In this document: positions 38,734 through 46,845 of the stretch, one piece after another
Position numbering within the stretch: position 1 is the first letter of the stretch
How the letters are laid out: every line of letters starts with the position of its first letter
Origin: a virus
Direction: 5' to 3' (one strand)
Length of the DNA: 56,997 bases
IMG/VR virus record: IMGVR_UViG_3300044655_000346
Location: 1 to 56,997 of that record
Notes under the pieces: generated by a model
What the model saw: only the letters and a program-made list of their open reading frames with translations
What the model was told of the DNA's origin: nothing
Databases searched by the model: none
Made by a program: the position numbers and the translations under genes

Positions 38734-39071
38734 CAGAACTCGTTTATGTAACTAACCATACCGATAAAGACCTGTACGCTGAGTACAACTATGTCGGTTA
38801 TGACTTTCCTATTGGCAAGACAGTTGAGTTGACTGTCCCTGCTGCTAGGCACATGCTTGGTTACGAAGATGAGGACAAGGAGAAGTATCTTGTCCAGTTG
38901 GGTTTGATACGACTTCACAGCGAACTTGAAGAAGCAACGGAAAAATTCAGGGGTGTTCAAATTTCTGAAGAGTCTCCCAAAAAGAACAGCTCGTTACCCT
39001 CGGCTGTTGGCGTAGTACCCTTACGGCTTGAGAGAGCCGTGGGGGGAAAGTCCAATCAGAGGGTTGCATAA
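38730..39071 (+). CDS. Head-completion-type hypothetical protein
   Basis: 113 residues: LVYVTNHTDKDLYAEYNYVG, DFPIGKTVELTVPAARHMLG, DKEKYLVQLGLIRLHSELEE. The IGKTVELTVPAARHMLG pattern occurs in phage proteins located between capsid and adaptor genes. The last ~25 residues are basic. Likely a virion or head-tail component. Confidence 0.68.
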   Translation: MTELVYVTNHTDKDLYAEYNYVGYDFPIGKTVELTVPAARHMLGYEDEDKEKYLVQLGLIRLHSELEEATEKFRGVQISEESPKKNSSLPSAVGVVPLRLERAVGGKSNQRVA

Positions 39072-39083
39072 CATGAAGGTAAC

Positions 39084-39923
39084 ATGGCAACTCTCTCTTC
39101 CTACATCACGGAAGTACAGCGTTTATTGCATGATGCAAACTCTGTCTTCTGGACAACCTCGGAGCTAACGGACTACATCAACGATGCCCGTGAGCGAGTA
39201 GCGAGAGATACTGGGTGCTTACGCACCCTTCAAATTACTGCCACCCCAATTTCTAACACAGGCGTACCCGCAACCGTATGGACTGCGGGTGCTACTGTTA
39301 CTGCTGGCGAGTTTGTATTCAATAACATTTTCATTTACGAAGTAACTGTCAGTGGTGTGTTAAGTAGTACAGCCCCGCCTTATCCAGCTTCTGGCTACAC
39401 TTTTCCGCCTTCTACTCCATTCACAGATGGCACTGCCACTTTACAATATTCTGGCCCTGCGGAAATTATTCCCTATGCCACTATTGCCACAGGCACGACA
39501 CTAGACATTCTGAACGTCAACGTTTACTGGGGCAACAGCCGTATTCCTTTGCGGTACTTGCCCTGGTCAAACTTCAACGCACAGCTACGCTACTGGCAAA
39601 ATTATGTAGGTAGACCCGTGTGTTTCTCTGTTTATGGTCAAAACAATATCTACATTGGCCCTGTTCCAGACCAAGCCTATGTGGTGGAGATAGACAGCAC
39701 TATCTTGCCTACGCCATTGAGCTTGAACACGCCCAACGCTAATGACCAGATACAAGACCCCTACACCACTCCTGTAGCTTTTTATGCGGCTTACAAAGCC
39801 AAGTACAAGGAGCAGAGCTATGGGGAAGCTGAAATATACAAACAAGAATATGCCAAGCAGGTTCAAGCAGTGCTGAACTCTGTGTATACCCGCAGAATCC
39901 CTGACCCCTATAGCACGTTCTAA
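39084..39923 (+). CDS. Head-to-tail adaptor protein (phage B)
   Basis: 279 residues. N-terminal [40 protein letters not shown] is the typical adaptor start; the beta-rich centre ([20 protein letters not shown]) is an insertion relative to 2101-2730; the C-terminal part [20 protein letters not shown] and the helix [20 protein letters not shown] match the SU10/P22-style adaptor plan. It bridges portal and tail. Confidence 0.8.
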   Translation: MATLSSYITEVQRLLHDANSVFWTTSELTDYINDARERVARDTGCLRTLQITATPISNTGVPATVWTAGATVTAGEFVFNNIFIYEVTVSGVLSSTAPPYPASGYTFPPSTPFTDGTATLQYSGPAEIIPYATIATGTTLDILNVNVYWGNSRIPLRYLPWSNFNAQLRYWQNYVGRPVCFSVYGQNNIYIGPVPDQAYVVEIDSTILPTPLSLNTPNANDQIQDPYTTPVAFYAAYKAKYKEQSYGEAEIYKQEYAKQVQAVLNSVYTRRIPDPYSTF

Positions 39924-39925
39924 TC

Positions 39926-41923
39926 ATGGCAGCAGCAGAACAAAAGAAATCTTATGCTGTCTATAAGAATTTCAAAGGCCTGAATACCAAGGCCAATAGA
40001 ACAGCTATTGATGAGGAAGAGTTTTCGTGGATAGAAAATGCCATGCCTATCGGGTTTGGCAACATCAAGATTGTTCCAGCCCAAGTAACTGTTAAAGATG
40101 GTGGTAATAACGCTATCTCGTTTGGAAACACGGTAACAACGCTTGTCAATACAAATTTAGAGTTGTCTGACTATTTGTTGGCTTTCCAAGAAGATGGTAG
40201 AGGACAGTACGTCATCATAGACACAGGTACTGTAGGCAATGTTGGCGTGACAGGTACATTCTCTTCTGCAAATATATCTATCGCACAGTGGAAGAATGAA
40301 GAGGTATATATAGGTGACCCCAACAAAGGACTCTTTTCTTGGGATGGCACGAACCTACTTAATGTTGGTGGTGTAGGTCAGATAGGGATTACAAACAGGG
40401 GGTCAGGATATATTTCTGCGCCAGCAGTTACCATCTCTGCCCCTAACCAGGCAAATGGCACACAGGCCACAGCAGAGGCAACAATCACTGCAAATGCCGT
40501 GTCATCCATCGCTATTACTGAAGGCGGTAGCGGGTATACCGCTGCACCTACCGTAACAATTACAGGCGGTGGCGGGAGCGGTGCTACTGCTATTGCTGAA
40601 ATCCTTACCTTTACAAAAGGTGCGTTGTTTGTTCAAGTTACAAACGGTGGTTCTGGTTATAACCCTGCATCTCCTCCCGCTGTAACCATCTCTGGTGGTG
40701 GTGGAGCAAATGCCGCTGCTACTGCTATCGTATTTGGCAATGCAGTAACACAAGTCATCATGTCAAATGTGGGCAACAACTTCACAAGTGTGCCTACAGT
40801 CACGATAGCTGCTCCTCCTACTCCTACGGGAAATGCAAATGCCACTGTAATAGGTGTGCCTAACCTAGAAGAGATAGCAAGTGTTTCTACCTTTTCTGGT
40901 CGGGTATGGGTTGCTACAGGTCGTACAGTTACCTTTTCCTCTGCAACTAGTCCTACTGATTTCACTTCTCTTTCTGCGGGGTCAGAGACAATTACAGACT
41001 CTACCTTGCGTGGCAACATACAAAACATGGTGTCTGCCAACAACTTTCTGTACATTTTTGGTGAAGACAGCATCAACGTGTTCTCAGATGTGCGGATTAC
41101 AAACACAGGGGATACCCTATTTACGAACACAAACGTGTCTGCGTCTGTAGGCAGTAAGCTCAAGTACGCTGTTTACCCTTACTTCCGTTCTGTGCTGTTT
41201 ATGAATAACTACGGGGTGTATGCCCTAGTTGGCTCAACAACAAGCAAGATTTCTGACCAACTAGATGGCATCTTTCCCTATATTGACTTTACCAAACCTG
41301 TGACTGCTGGTCAGGTCTTGCTAAACAACATTCTCTGCGCTGCATTTAACTTCTACCTGAATTCCAGTTTTCCTACCACCACGGGAGACAGGTTTGTACA
41401 GTGCGTGTTTTTTGAGAAGAAATGGTTTGTGACAAGCCAGGGTGCGTTGCGGTATGTGTCATCTGCCCCTGTAGGTGGCTTGATTAACTTGTATGGGGTA
41501 ACAGAGACTGCTCTTTTCAAGCTGTACGGGGATGCAACTGCAAATATCTCTTCTGAGATACAGACATCTTTGTCTCCTATGAAAGACCCTATTAGAACCA
41601 AACAAGCCTTGAAGTTTGGTATTGAAGCAACATTGTCTAATTCTGCCACCTTTACTGTTACTGTTGATAGTGAGTACGGAAGTAGCCCCCCTTACACTTT
41701 AACCAACGGTGCGGTTAATTGGATTAACAACAGTTCAGTTGTTATTCCTTGGACAAACAGTTTTAGCGCAATTATTCCTTGGCTGTCTTCTGGTGGATAC
41801 AACTTGTATAAATCAGATGCACAGCAATACGGCAAATATCTGGGTTTGACCATGACATCAACAGACCCCGCTTTTGTCGTAAACACATTTGAGTTTGAAC
41901 ATGAATTGAGAGTGAGGTTTTAA
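39926..41923 (+). CDS. Tail stabilisation protein with GSGY tandem repeats
   Basis: 665 residues. The first ~150 ([37 protein letters not shown]) and last ~350 ([40 protein letters not shown]) resemble P22 gp10-type tail hub/needle-side proteins, as does the phage A gene 47986-49467. Between ~150 and 305 lie four tandem units such as [40 protein letters not shown]. These repeats are absent from the A protein, suggesting a domain insertion, perhaps carbohydrate-binding. Confidence 0.75.
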   Translation: MAAAEQKKSYAVYKNFKGLNTKANRTAIDEEEFSWIENAMPIGFGNIKIVPAQVTVKDGGNNAISFGNTVTTLVNTNLELSDYLLAFQEDGRGQYVIIDTGTVGNVGVTGTFSSANISIAQWKNEEVYIGDPNKGLFSWDGTNLLNVGGVGQIGITNRGSGYISAPAVTISAPNQANGTQATAEATITANAVSSIAITEGGSGYTAAPTVTITGGGGSGATAIAEILTFTKGALFVQVTNGGSGYNPASPPAVTISGGGGANAAATAIVFGNAVTQVIMSNVGNNFTSVPTVTIAAPPTPTGNANATVIGVPNLEEIASVSTFSGRVWVATGRTVTFSSATSPTDFTSLSAGSETITDSTLRGNIQNMVSANNFLYIFGEDSINVFSDVRITNTGDTLFTNTNVSASVGSKLKYAVYPYFRSVLFMNNYGVYALVGSTTSKISDQLDGIFPYIDFTKPVTAGQVLLNNILCAAFNFYLNSSFPTTTGDRFVQCVFFEKKWFVTSQGALRYVSSAPVGGLINLYGVTETALFKLYGDATANISSEIQTSLSPMKDPIRTKQALKFGIEATLSNSATFTVTVDSEYGSSPPYTLTNGAVNWINNSSVVIPWTNSFSAIIPWLSSGGYNLYKSDAQQYGKYLGLTMTSTDPAFVVNTFEFEHELRVRF

Positions 41924-42868
41924 ATGGCAGTTCCGTATACCTTTCAATCGGCAACGGGTTCTATTCCGCTGTCTCAGCTTGATAGCAACTTCGCTACCGC
42001 TATTACTATTGGTAATACGGCTGTTGTCCTTGGTGACTCTATAAGCACCATCAACAATTTAAGTCTTGCCAACGTCAGCATATCTAGTGTTTCTACTGCT
42101 TTTCCAAATGGATACTTGGCAAACAGCAATGTAATTGTGGGAACAACCACACTGACACTTGGCAGCACTGTTAGCACTATAGATGGCTTAACTTTAAGTA
42201 ATGTCACTATTTCAAGTGGAAATGTGACTATCACAAACGTGTCTGTTACTACAGCAAATGTTACTACTGCTAACGTAGGTACGTTAATAGTTAGCCAAAA
42301 TGCAACTGTTAATGGAAACGTGTCTGTTATTGGTAATGTCAGCATGAACGTGGCTACCATCACAACTGCAAATGTGAGTGGCACTGCAAATATATCCACA
42401 CTTGTAGTAACTGGGAATGCAAGTTTTACAAGCACAGGAGCTGTGTTGTTGGCAAAAGGTACAACTGCACAACAACCCACAGGTGTGGCTGGTTCGTTAA
42501 GGTTTAACACTGACACAAATACATTTGAGGGCTACAACGGCACTGCATGGTCTGCTGTAGGCGGAGGGTCAACATTATCAAACGACACGACTACAGCAAC
42601 AAACTTGTATCCAATATTTGCAGCCGCAACCACTGGAACACCAACAACCGTATACACAGGTAACGCTAAACTACTTTATAAACCAAGCACAGGCGAATTT
42701 ACATCTTCTGTGCTGACGGCAGGTAACGGCATTGTGGTAAACAGTCAGTCAGTGGCAACAAGCTATACGATTGCGGTGGGGTACTCAGCAATGTCATCAG
42801 GGCCAATCACAATTGCCTCTGGTCAAACGGTCACAGTATCTAGCGGTTGTCGCTGGGTTGTTCTGTAA
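41924..42868 (+). CDS. Tail fibre protein (phage B)
   Basis: 314 residues. N-terminal PYTFQSATGSIPLSQLDSNF is a fibre attachment motif. A repetitive shaft rich in Asn/Val/Thr/Ser follows (about 30-165; LTLSNVTISSGNVTITNVSV, TTANVTTANVGTLIVSQNAT). Then GTTAQQPTGVAGSLRFN, FEGYNGTAWSAVGGG, and a C-terminus ending GCRWVVL as in the phage A fibre at 3937-4440. Probably trimeric. Confidence 0.8.
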   Translation: MAVPYTFQSATGSIPLSQLDSNFATAITIGNTAVVLGDSISTINNLSLANVSISSVSTAFPNGYLANSNVIVGTTTLTLGSTVSTIDGLTLSNVTISSGNVTITNVSVTTANVTTANVGTLIVSQNATVNGNVSVIGNVSMNVATITTANVSGTANISTLVVTGNASFTSTGAVLLAKGTTAQQPTGVAGSLRFNTDTNTFEGYNGTAWSAVGGGSTLSNDTTTATNLYPIFAAATTGTPTTVYTGNAKLLYKPSTGEFTSSVLTAGNGIVVNSQSVATSYTIAVGYSAMSSGPITIASGQTVTVSSGCRWVVL

Positions 42869-42877
42869 AGGAAAAAT

Positions 42878-43462
42878 ATGTCCTCAGTAATTATTTCAGG
42901 AGACACCAGCGGGGCTATCACAGTATCAGCCCCTGCTGTTGCTGGTACAAATACGCTGACGCTTCCAGCATTAACTGGAACTATTCTTACCGATAAGACC
43001 GTGGGAACTGTGTTGCAAGTTGTTAGCGTCGCCAAAACCAATGTTTTTACCACGACAAGCACAACTCTTGTTGATATTACTGGGTTAAGCGTAAGCATAA
43101 CTCCAACTTCTGCAACAAGTAAAATTTTAGTGCTGTGCAGCTTATCTCTAAATGTGACCAATGGAAATTACATGGCTCAAGCAGTATTGTTTAGTGGGGC
43201 AACAAGAATCTCTGTTGGCGATGCGGCTGGTAGTAGAACTCGGTCTTCTGCTTATGCAACAATTAATGGAGATAGAGGCCGTAGTCCATTTTCAATTACT
43301 TTTTTAGACTCTCCAGCAACCACATCATCTACAACCTATAAATTTCAAGGTTTAGTAGAATCTGGTGGGACACTTTATATAAACCAAAACGCAAGTGATG
43401 CAGATAACGCAAATAATGGCCGCAACGCATCGACAATAACACTTATGGAGATAGCGGCATGA
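42878..43462 (+). CDS. Distal tail fibre / receptor-binding protein (right copy)
   Basis: 194 residues. Starts MSSVIISGDTSGAITVSAP; preceded by AAAGGAAAAAT, the same leader that precedes the endonuclease gene in phage A. From base 43007 to the stop it is identical to the left copy 5189-5773. Here no endonuclease separates it from the fibre gene, so this is the uninterrupted arrangement. Confidence 0.82.
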   Translation: MSSVIISGDTSGAITVSAPAVAGTNTLTLPALTGTILTDKTVGTVLQVVSVAKTNVFTTTSTTLVDITGLSVSITPTSATSKILVLCSLSLNVTNGNYMAQAVLFSGATRISVGDAAGSRTRSSAYATINGDRGRSPFSITFLDSPATTSSTTYKFQGLVESGGTLYINQNASDADNANNGRNASTITLMEIAA

Positions 43463-43616
43463 ATCACGATGCAATATATGCTCTTTACCCGCAAGTTGTC
43501 TCTGTTGATGATGGCACAGGTGCTTTTGATGCACAAGGGAACAAAGTTGAAATTGACTTAGATGCAGTCAATGCTTGGATTGACCCAAACGCATACAAAG
43601 CCAAACGAGCATCAGA
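43007..43616. repeat. 610-bp direct repeat, right copy
   Basis: Identical by eye to 5318-5927, offset 37,689 bp. Covers the distal fibre gene from its 43rd codon or so and most of the 86-residue gene. Probable right junction between phage B (left of it) and phage A (right of it). Confidence 0.9.
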
Positions 43617-43719
43617 ATACCCACCATTTGCAGACCAATTTGACTTGTTGTTTCATGGCGGCATGGACGCATGGAAAGCCGCAATTCAGGCAGTCAAAGA
43701 CAAATATCCAAAGGCTTAA
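43459..43719 (+). CDS. Tail-fibre assembly-like small protein (right copy)
   Basis: 86 residues, the partner of 5770-6030; differs in PPFADQ versus PSFADQ, DAWKAAIQ versus DAWKDAIQ, and KDKYPKA versus KAKYPKV. The C-terminal YP-x-F-A-D-Q-F-D...DAWKxAIQAVK pattern suggests a fibre chaperone. ATGA overlap with the fibre gene. Confidence 0.72.
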   Translation: MNHDAIYALYPQVVSVDDGTGAFDAQGNKVEIDLDAVNAWIDPNAYKAKRASEYPPFADQFDLLFHGGMDAWKAAIQAVKDKYPKA

Positions 43720-43721
43720 TC

Positions 43722-44300
43722 ATGTCAATACTTGCTTTAACTTCTGACACGCTGATTGGTACAGCTGCCGCTGGCAACATTGAATACAACGGTCAATTCT
43801 TTGGGACTGACAGCAATGCGTCACGGGCGCAGTTGCAGAGGATTGTGAGAGGTACTGCTGTTGCATCTACTAGCGGAACATCAATTGATTTCACTGGCAT
43901 CCCTGCGTGGGTTGAACGCATCACTGTAATGTTTAGTGGTGTCAGTGGAAGTGCAACAAGTAATTTTTTGCTTCAAATAGGCGATGCTGGCGGTATTGAA
44001 AACACAGGATATTCTGGTGGTAGTTTTAACGCTGGCGCAACAGCTAATAGCACAGCAGGTTTTGATTTAACTGCTCAAAATGCCGCCGCCCAAGTATGGG
44101 GAGGCTCAATAACGCTGACAAATTTAAGCGGAAATATTTGGTGTCAGTCTGGCGTTATTAGTGGCACAAGCGCTGGCTACATTGGTGCAAGTGGCGGTGC
44201 AAAAGAACTTTCCGCAACTCTTGACCGAGTCCGCATCACCACCGTAAATGGAACGGATACTTTCGATGCCGGAAGCGTAAATATCATATATGAAGGATAA
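43722..44300 (+). CDS. Receptor-binding beta-protein, paralogue 1 (A)
   Basis: 192 residues from ATG 43722 (an in-frame ATG at 43671 lies inside the previous gene). Shares the leader LALTSDTLIG with 6033-6629, the core GTAVASTSGTSIDFTGIPAW and the end DTFDAGSVNIIYEG. Its centre (LLQIGDAGGIENTGYSGGSF) is unlike the left copy but resembles the next gene (LIQIGDSGGIENTGYNSTSA), hinting at gene conversion within this locus. Confidence 0.72.
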   Translation: MSILALTSDTLIGTAAAGNIEYNGQFFGTDSNASRAQLQRIVRGTAVASTSGTSIDFTGIPAWVERITVMFSGVSGSATSNFLLQIGDAGGIENTGYSGGSFNAGATANSTAGFDLTAQNAAAQVWGGSITLTNLSGNIWCQSGVISGTSAGYIGASGGAKELSATLDRVRITTVNGTDTFDAGSVNIIYEG

Positions 44301-44303
44301 ATC

Positions 44304-44846
44304 ATGTCAACAGTAATCGATGGTTCAGCAAGCGTCACGATCAACAATGGTACGGTACTGGGGATTACCTCTGGCACTGCTGTTGCCAGCACATCAGGTG
44401 TAAGCGTTGACTTCACAAGCATCCCATCATGGGTGAAGCGAATTACTGTGATGTTTCAAAATTTAAGTGCCGCTGGAACTAATTCTCGACTGCTAATACA
44501 AATTGGGGACTCTGGCGGTATTGAAAACACAGGATATAACAGCACTAGTGCTTACTCTACTGGTGCGGCTGGTGGATCAAACTCAGAGACTACTGGTTAT
44601 GTTATGGACAATGGTGGTGGGCAACCATCACTGTTTGTTACAGGTACTGCTGTTATCACTTTATTAGATGTATCAACAAATTTGTGGGTTATGACACACA
44701 TGGCAGAACTGGTTTCTCCTTCTTACACAATGTTTGGCGGTGGTAGAAAAACACTCTCAGGCACACTTGACAGAGTACGCATCACTTCTATAAACGGCAC
44801 GAACACATTCGACTCTGGCAGTATAAATATCATGTATGAAGGATAA
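44304..44846 (+). CDS. Receptor-binding beta-protein, paralogue 2 (A)
   Basis: 180 residues. Start VIDGSASVTINNGTVLGITS, core GVSVDFTSIPSWVKRITVMF, centre LIQIGDSGGIENTGY, end NTFDSGSINIMYEG. The 5' part is nearly identical to 6633-7163, the centre is different. The first GATC after the 37-kb gap (44339) lies here. Confidence 0.72.
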   Translation: MSTVIDGSASVTINNGTVLGITSGTAVASTSGVSVDFTSIPSWVKRITVMFQNLSAAGTNSRLLIQIGDSGGIENTGYNSTSAYSTGAAGGSNSETTGYVMDNGGGQPSLFVTGTAVITLLDVSTNLWVMTHMAELVSPSYTMFGGGRKTLSGTLDRVRITSINGTNTFDSGSINIMYEG

Positions 44847-44849
44847 AAA

Positions 44850-45026
44850 ATGACACACAGAATCGTAGTTAATGTAGAGACAGGCGTAACCTCAATCGTT
44901 GAGTACTCACCTGAAGAACAAGCCATCCATGATGCGGCAGTAGCGGCACAGCAAGCAGAGGCGCAAGCACTTGCAGATGCGGCAGCAGCGGCAGCACAAC
45001 CAGCGCCTACTGAGACAGCAACATGA
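44850..45026 (+). CDS. Small Ala-rich phage protein (A)
   Basis: 58 residues: MTHRIVVNVETGVTSIVEYS, then an Ala/Gln/Glu helix ending in QPAPTETAT. Homologue of 7167-7361, with the same neighbours on its left, but the genes to its right differ. ATGA overlap with the next gene. Confidence 0.7.
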   Translation: MTHRIVVNVETGVTSIVEYSPEEQAIHDAAVAAQQAEAQALADAAAAAAQPAPTETAT

Positions 45027-45178
45027 CACCAGTTGAAGCACGATTAGACACGCACGAACAAGTGTGCGAGTTTCGCTACGACAGCATCAACGCTCGACTC
45101 AAGCGCATTGAGCAGATATTGATAGGGTCATGCGCTGCCATCATTGGTATGCTGTTGACGCTGGTGCTGAAGCTCTAG
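45023..45178 (+). CDS. Small tail-anchored membrane protein
   Basis: 51 residues: a soluble helix VEARLDTHEQVCEFRYDSIN, RLKRIEQI, then a C-terminal span LIGSCAAIIGMLLTLVLKL. Its stop TAG is the start of the AGGAG ribosome-binding site of the following ATT-started gene. Holin regulator or virion-edge role possible; unknown. Confidence 0.66.
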   Translation: MTPVEARLDTHEQVCEFRYDSINARLKRIEQILIGSCAAIIGMLLTLVLKL

Positions 45179-45187
45179 GAGCTGTAA

Positions 45188-45886
45188 ATTGATCCGATCA
45201 GCATCTGTCTGCTTGCCGCTGGGTTGGTTAAGAACATCCAAGCCGGATGCGAGCTGTACAAGCAAGCCAAGGAATCCTTTGTTGAGATCAAAGCCACTGC
45301 TGATGAAGTCATCGCAATTGGCAAAGAGGTTCATGGATTTTGGAATCAACTGCTGTCATTCTTTGGTGGCAAACAAAAGCCAGCCGCCAGTGCAAAGCCT
45401 CTGGCGAAAAAGAAGCAAGCCTATGTCGCAGTTGATGAGACTCAAGTCAAGATTGACATTGTCAGAAGCCTGACCGAGTTTTTCAAGCTACAAGAACAAC
45501 TGGCCGCGCACATCAGGGAGGAAGAAGAGAAAAGCCAAACTGTCTATGACCCTGATCAAAACCTCATGGAAGCTGCCTTAAAGCGTGTGATGGCGCAACA
45601 AGAGATGGACAGGCTGGTGATTCAAATCCGAGAGACTATGGTGTATCAGTCACCGCCAGAGATGGGCGCACTGTACTCCGAAGTCTTCAAGATGCGCGAA
45701 GTCATCTCAGAGGAACAGGAAAAAGCTAGACTCAAGGAGGAGGCGAAGAAGAGGCAAGACAGATGGCTACACCGTCAAGAGGAAAGAAACCTGCAAGCAA
45801 AGCTGGCGGGAGTAGTGGTGACTTTTATATTCCTCCTGTACCTGTGGCTGTGGCTGTGGTTCGTAAGTCACTGGGGGAAGAGATGA
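45188..45886 (+). CDS. ATT-initiated membrane/coiled-coil protein (A)
   Basis: 232 residues from ATT 45188-45190, exactly six bases after AGGAG (45177-45181). Reads (I/M)DPISICLLAAGLVKNIQAG, then charged helices (EKSQTVYDPDQNLMEAALKR; VFKMREVISEEQEKARLKEE) and a C-terminal span LAGVVVTFIFLLYLWLWLWF. The nearest downstream alternatives (CTG 45209, TTG 45224) would remove residues aligned with the B homologue 16421-16960. The last 124 bp are overprinted by the next gene. Confidence 0.75.
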   Translation: MDPISICLLAAGLVKNIQAGCELYKQAKESFVEIKATADEVIAIGKEVHGFWNQLLSFFGGKQKPAASAKPLAKKKQAYVAVDETQVKIDIVRSLTEFFKLQEQLAAHIREEEEKSQTVYDPDQNLMEAALKRVMAQQEMDRLVIQIRETMVYQSPPEMGALYSEVFKMREVISEEQEKARLKEEAKKRQDRWLHRQEERNLQAKLAGVVVTFIFLLYLWLWLWFVSHWGKR

Positions 45887-46050
45887 TCGGATGGATTGCG
45901 GCTTGCGTACTGATTGCCCTGCTATTGCCTTTGATGGCAATACTGTATCTAGATGTGCTGGAAGTGAAGAACGAGTCCAAGCAGCAGATCGAAAAGGTGG
46001 AAGCATTGCGTAAAAAGATCGAGCAAAAGGAAAGGGACAAAGATGAGTAA
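45763..46050 (+). CDS. Overprinted membrane protein (A)
   Basis: 95 residues: basic Ser/Gly-rich N-terminus (MATPSRGKKPASKAGGSSGD) with YIPPVPVAV, a membrane span (WIAACVLIALLLPLMAILYL, ~43-62), then a charged helix (KNESKQQIEKVEALRKKIEQ). Layout and the G-S-S/YIPP region match 16825-17103. Its first 124 bp overlap the preceding gene in another frame, so two membrane proteins are encoded by the same DNA. Confidence 0.75.
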   Translation: MATPSRGKKPASKAGGSSGDFYIPPVPVAVAVVRKSLGEEMIGWIAACVLIALLLPLMAILYLDVLEVKNESKQQIEKVEALRKKIEQKERDKDE

Positions 46051-46369
46051 GCAACTGGAAAAAGATTCTGAATTCAACAAGTTTGATACTGACCATGATG
46101 GCGTTGTGACTGACAGCGAACTAGCACGGTCCGAGCGCATGATCACCATTGAGAACATGGACAAGATGGCAGACCAGCAACGCATCATGGCGTGGGCTGC
46201 CTTGGTTTTTCCTCCCGTCATCATTGCGTACATGGCTTCCGAGCTAGTGACGCTGGAGAAGGTTAATGCGCTGAACGGTTTGGCCACCACCTACTGCGCC
46301 GCCATGGGAACGATTGTGGTGGCATTCATGGCGGCACAGGCGTATGTCAGGGGCAAGGCTGAGTCATGA
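46043..46369 (+). CDS. EF-hand-containing two-span membrane protein, putative holin
   Basis: 108 residues. An apparently canonical EF-hand loop is at 15-26: D15-T-D17-H-D19-G20-V-V22-T23-D-S-E26. Two membrane spans follow (IMAWAALVFPPVIIAYMAS; ATTYCAAMGTIVVAFMAAQA). Size and location between the overprinted pair and the spanins suit a holin; the calcium-binding motif before the membrane domain is unusual. A lone EF-hand would be cytoplasmic or periplasmic depending on topology. Confidence 0.68.
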   Translation: MSKQLEKDSEFNKFDTDHDGVVTDSELARSERMITIENMDKMADQQRIMAWAALVFPPVIIAYMASELVTLEKVNALNGLATTYCAAMGTIVVAFMAAQAYVRGKAES

Positions 46370-46845
46370 CGATATTTAACCCTTGGGTGATTCTTGGCTT
46401 TGTGCTGGCCATGGGCACTGCTTTCAGCGGTGGATACTACAAGGGTAAAGATTCAGAGTACCAGCGCCAGCAAATAGAGATTGCCGAGTTAAACGCCAAG
46501 GCGCGTGAGACTGAGCAAGCGATGGCAAAGGTAGCGCAGACATACGGTGACACATTACGAAAGGCGAACAATGTTGCAAAGGCTAAAGAAAATCAGTTGC
46601 GTGCTGATCTCAGCAGTGGTGCTCTCAAGCTGCGGCTTCCTGTCAAAGCGCCCAACTGCGCCGTTCCAGTGTCCGAAACCGCCACCGCTGCCAGCGGAAG
46701 TGACAGCGGAGAAGCAAGAGCCGAATCTAGTGGATCGGTTGATGTCGCTGCCGATCTTCTCCAGATCGCAGCCGATGGAGATGCCGCCATCAGAAAACTC
46801 AACACCTGTCTTGAATCCTACGAAACCATAAGGAACACCAAATGA
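46366..46845 (+). CDS. i-spanin (Rz-like)
   Basis: 159 residues. N-terminal signal-anchor (WVILGFVLAMGTAFSGGYYK), then a long periplasmic helix (YQRQQIEIAELNAKARETEQ ... KAKENQLRADLSSG), a Pro/Val region with a Cys (PVKAPNCAVPV) and a C-terminal helix (AADGDAAIRKLNTCLESYET). This is the plan of Rz inner-membrane spanins. A lipoprotein o-spanin is nested in another frame. Coupled to holin and endolysin by ATGA overlaps. Confidence 0.82.
   Translation: MTIFNPWVILGFVLAMGTAFSGGYYKGKDSEYQRQQIEIAELNAKARETEQAMAKVAQTYGDTLRKANNVAKAKENQLRADLSSGALKLRLPVKAPNCAVPVSETATAASGSDSGEARAESSGSVDVAADLLQIAADGDAAIRKLNTCLESYETIRNTK
46571..46831 (+). CDS. o-spanin (Rz1-like lipoprotein), nested
   Basis: 86 residues wholly within the i-spanin gene in another frame. 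Signal peptide MLQRLKKISCVLISAVVLSS with lipobox LSS-C21, then a Pro-rich mature part (CPKPPPLPAEV) typical of Rz1. AAGG lies 6 bases before ATG 46571. It is anchored to the outer membrane and pairs with Rz to fuse the two membranes at lysis. Confidence 0.8.
   Translation: MLQRLKKISCVLISAVVLSSCGFLSKRPTAPFQCPKPPPLPAEVTAEKQEPNLVDRLMSLPIFSRSQPMEMPPSENSTPVLNPTKP

Noticed and set aside
45224-45886. TTG 45224 as the start of the phage A membrane gene
   Set aside because: It lacks a spaced RBS and would drop the I/M-D-P start that aligns with the phage B homologue.
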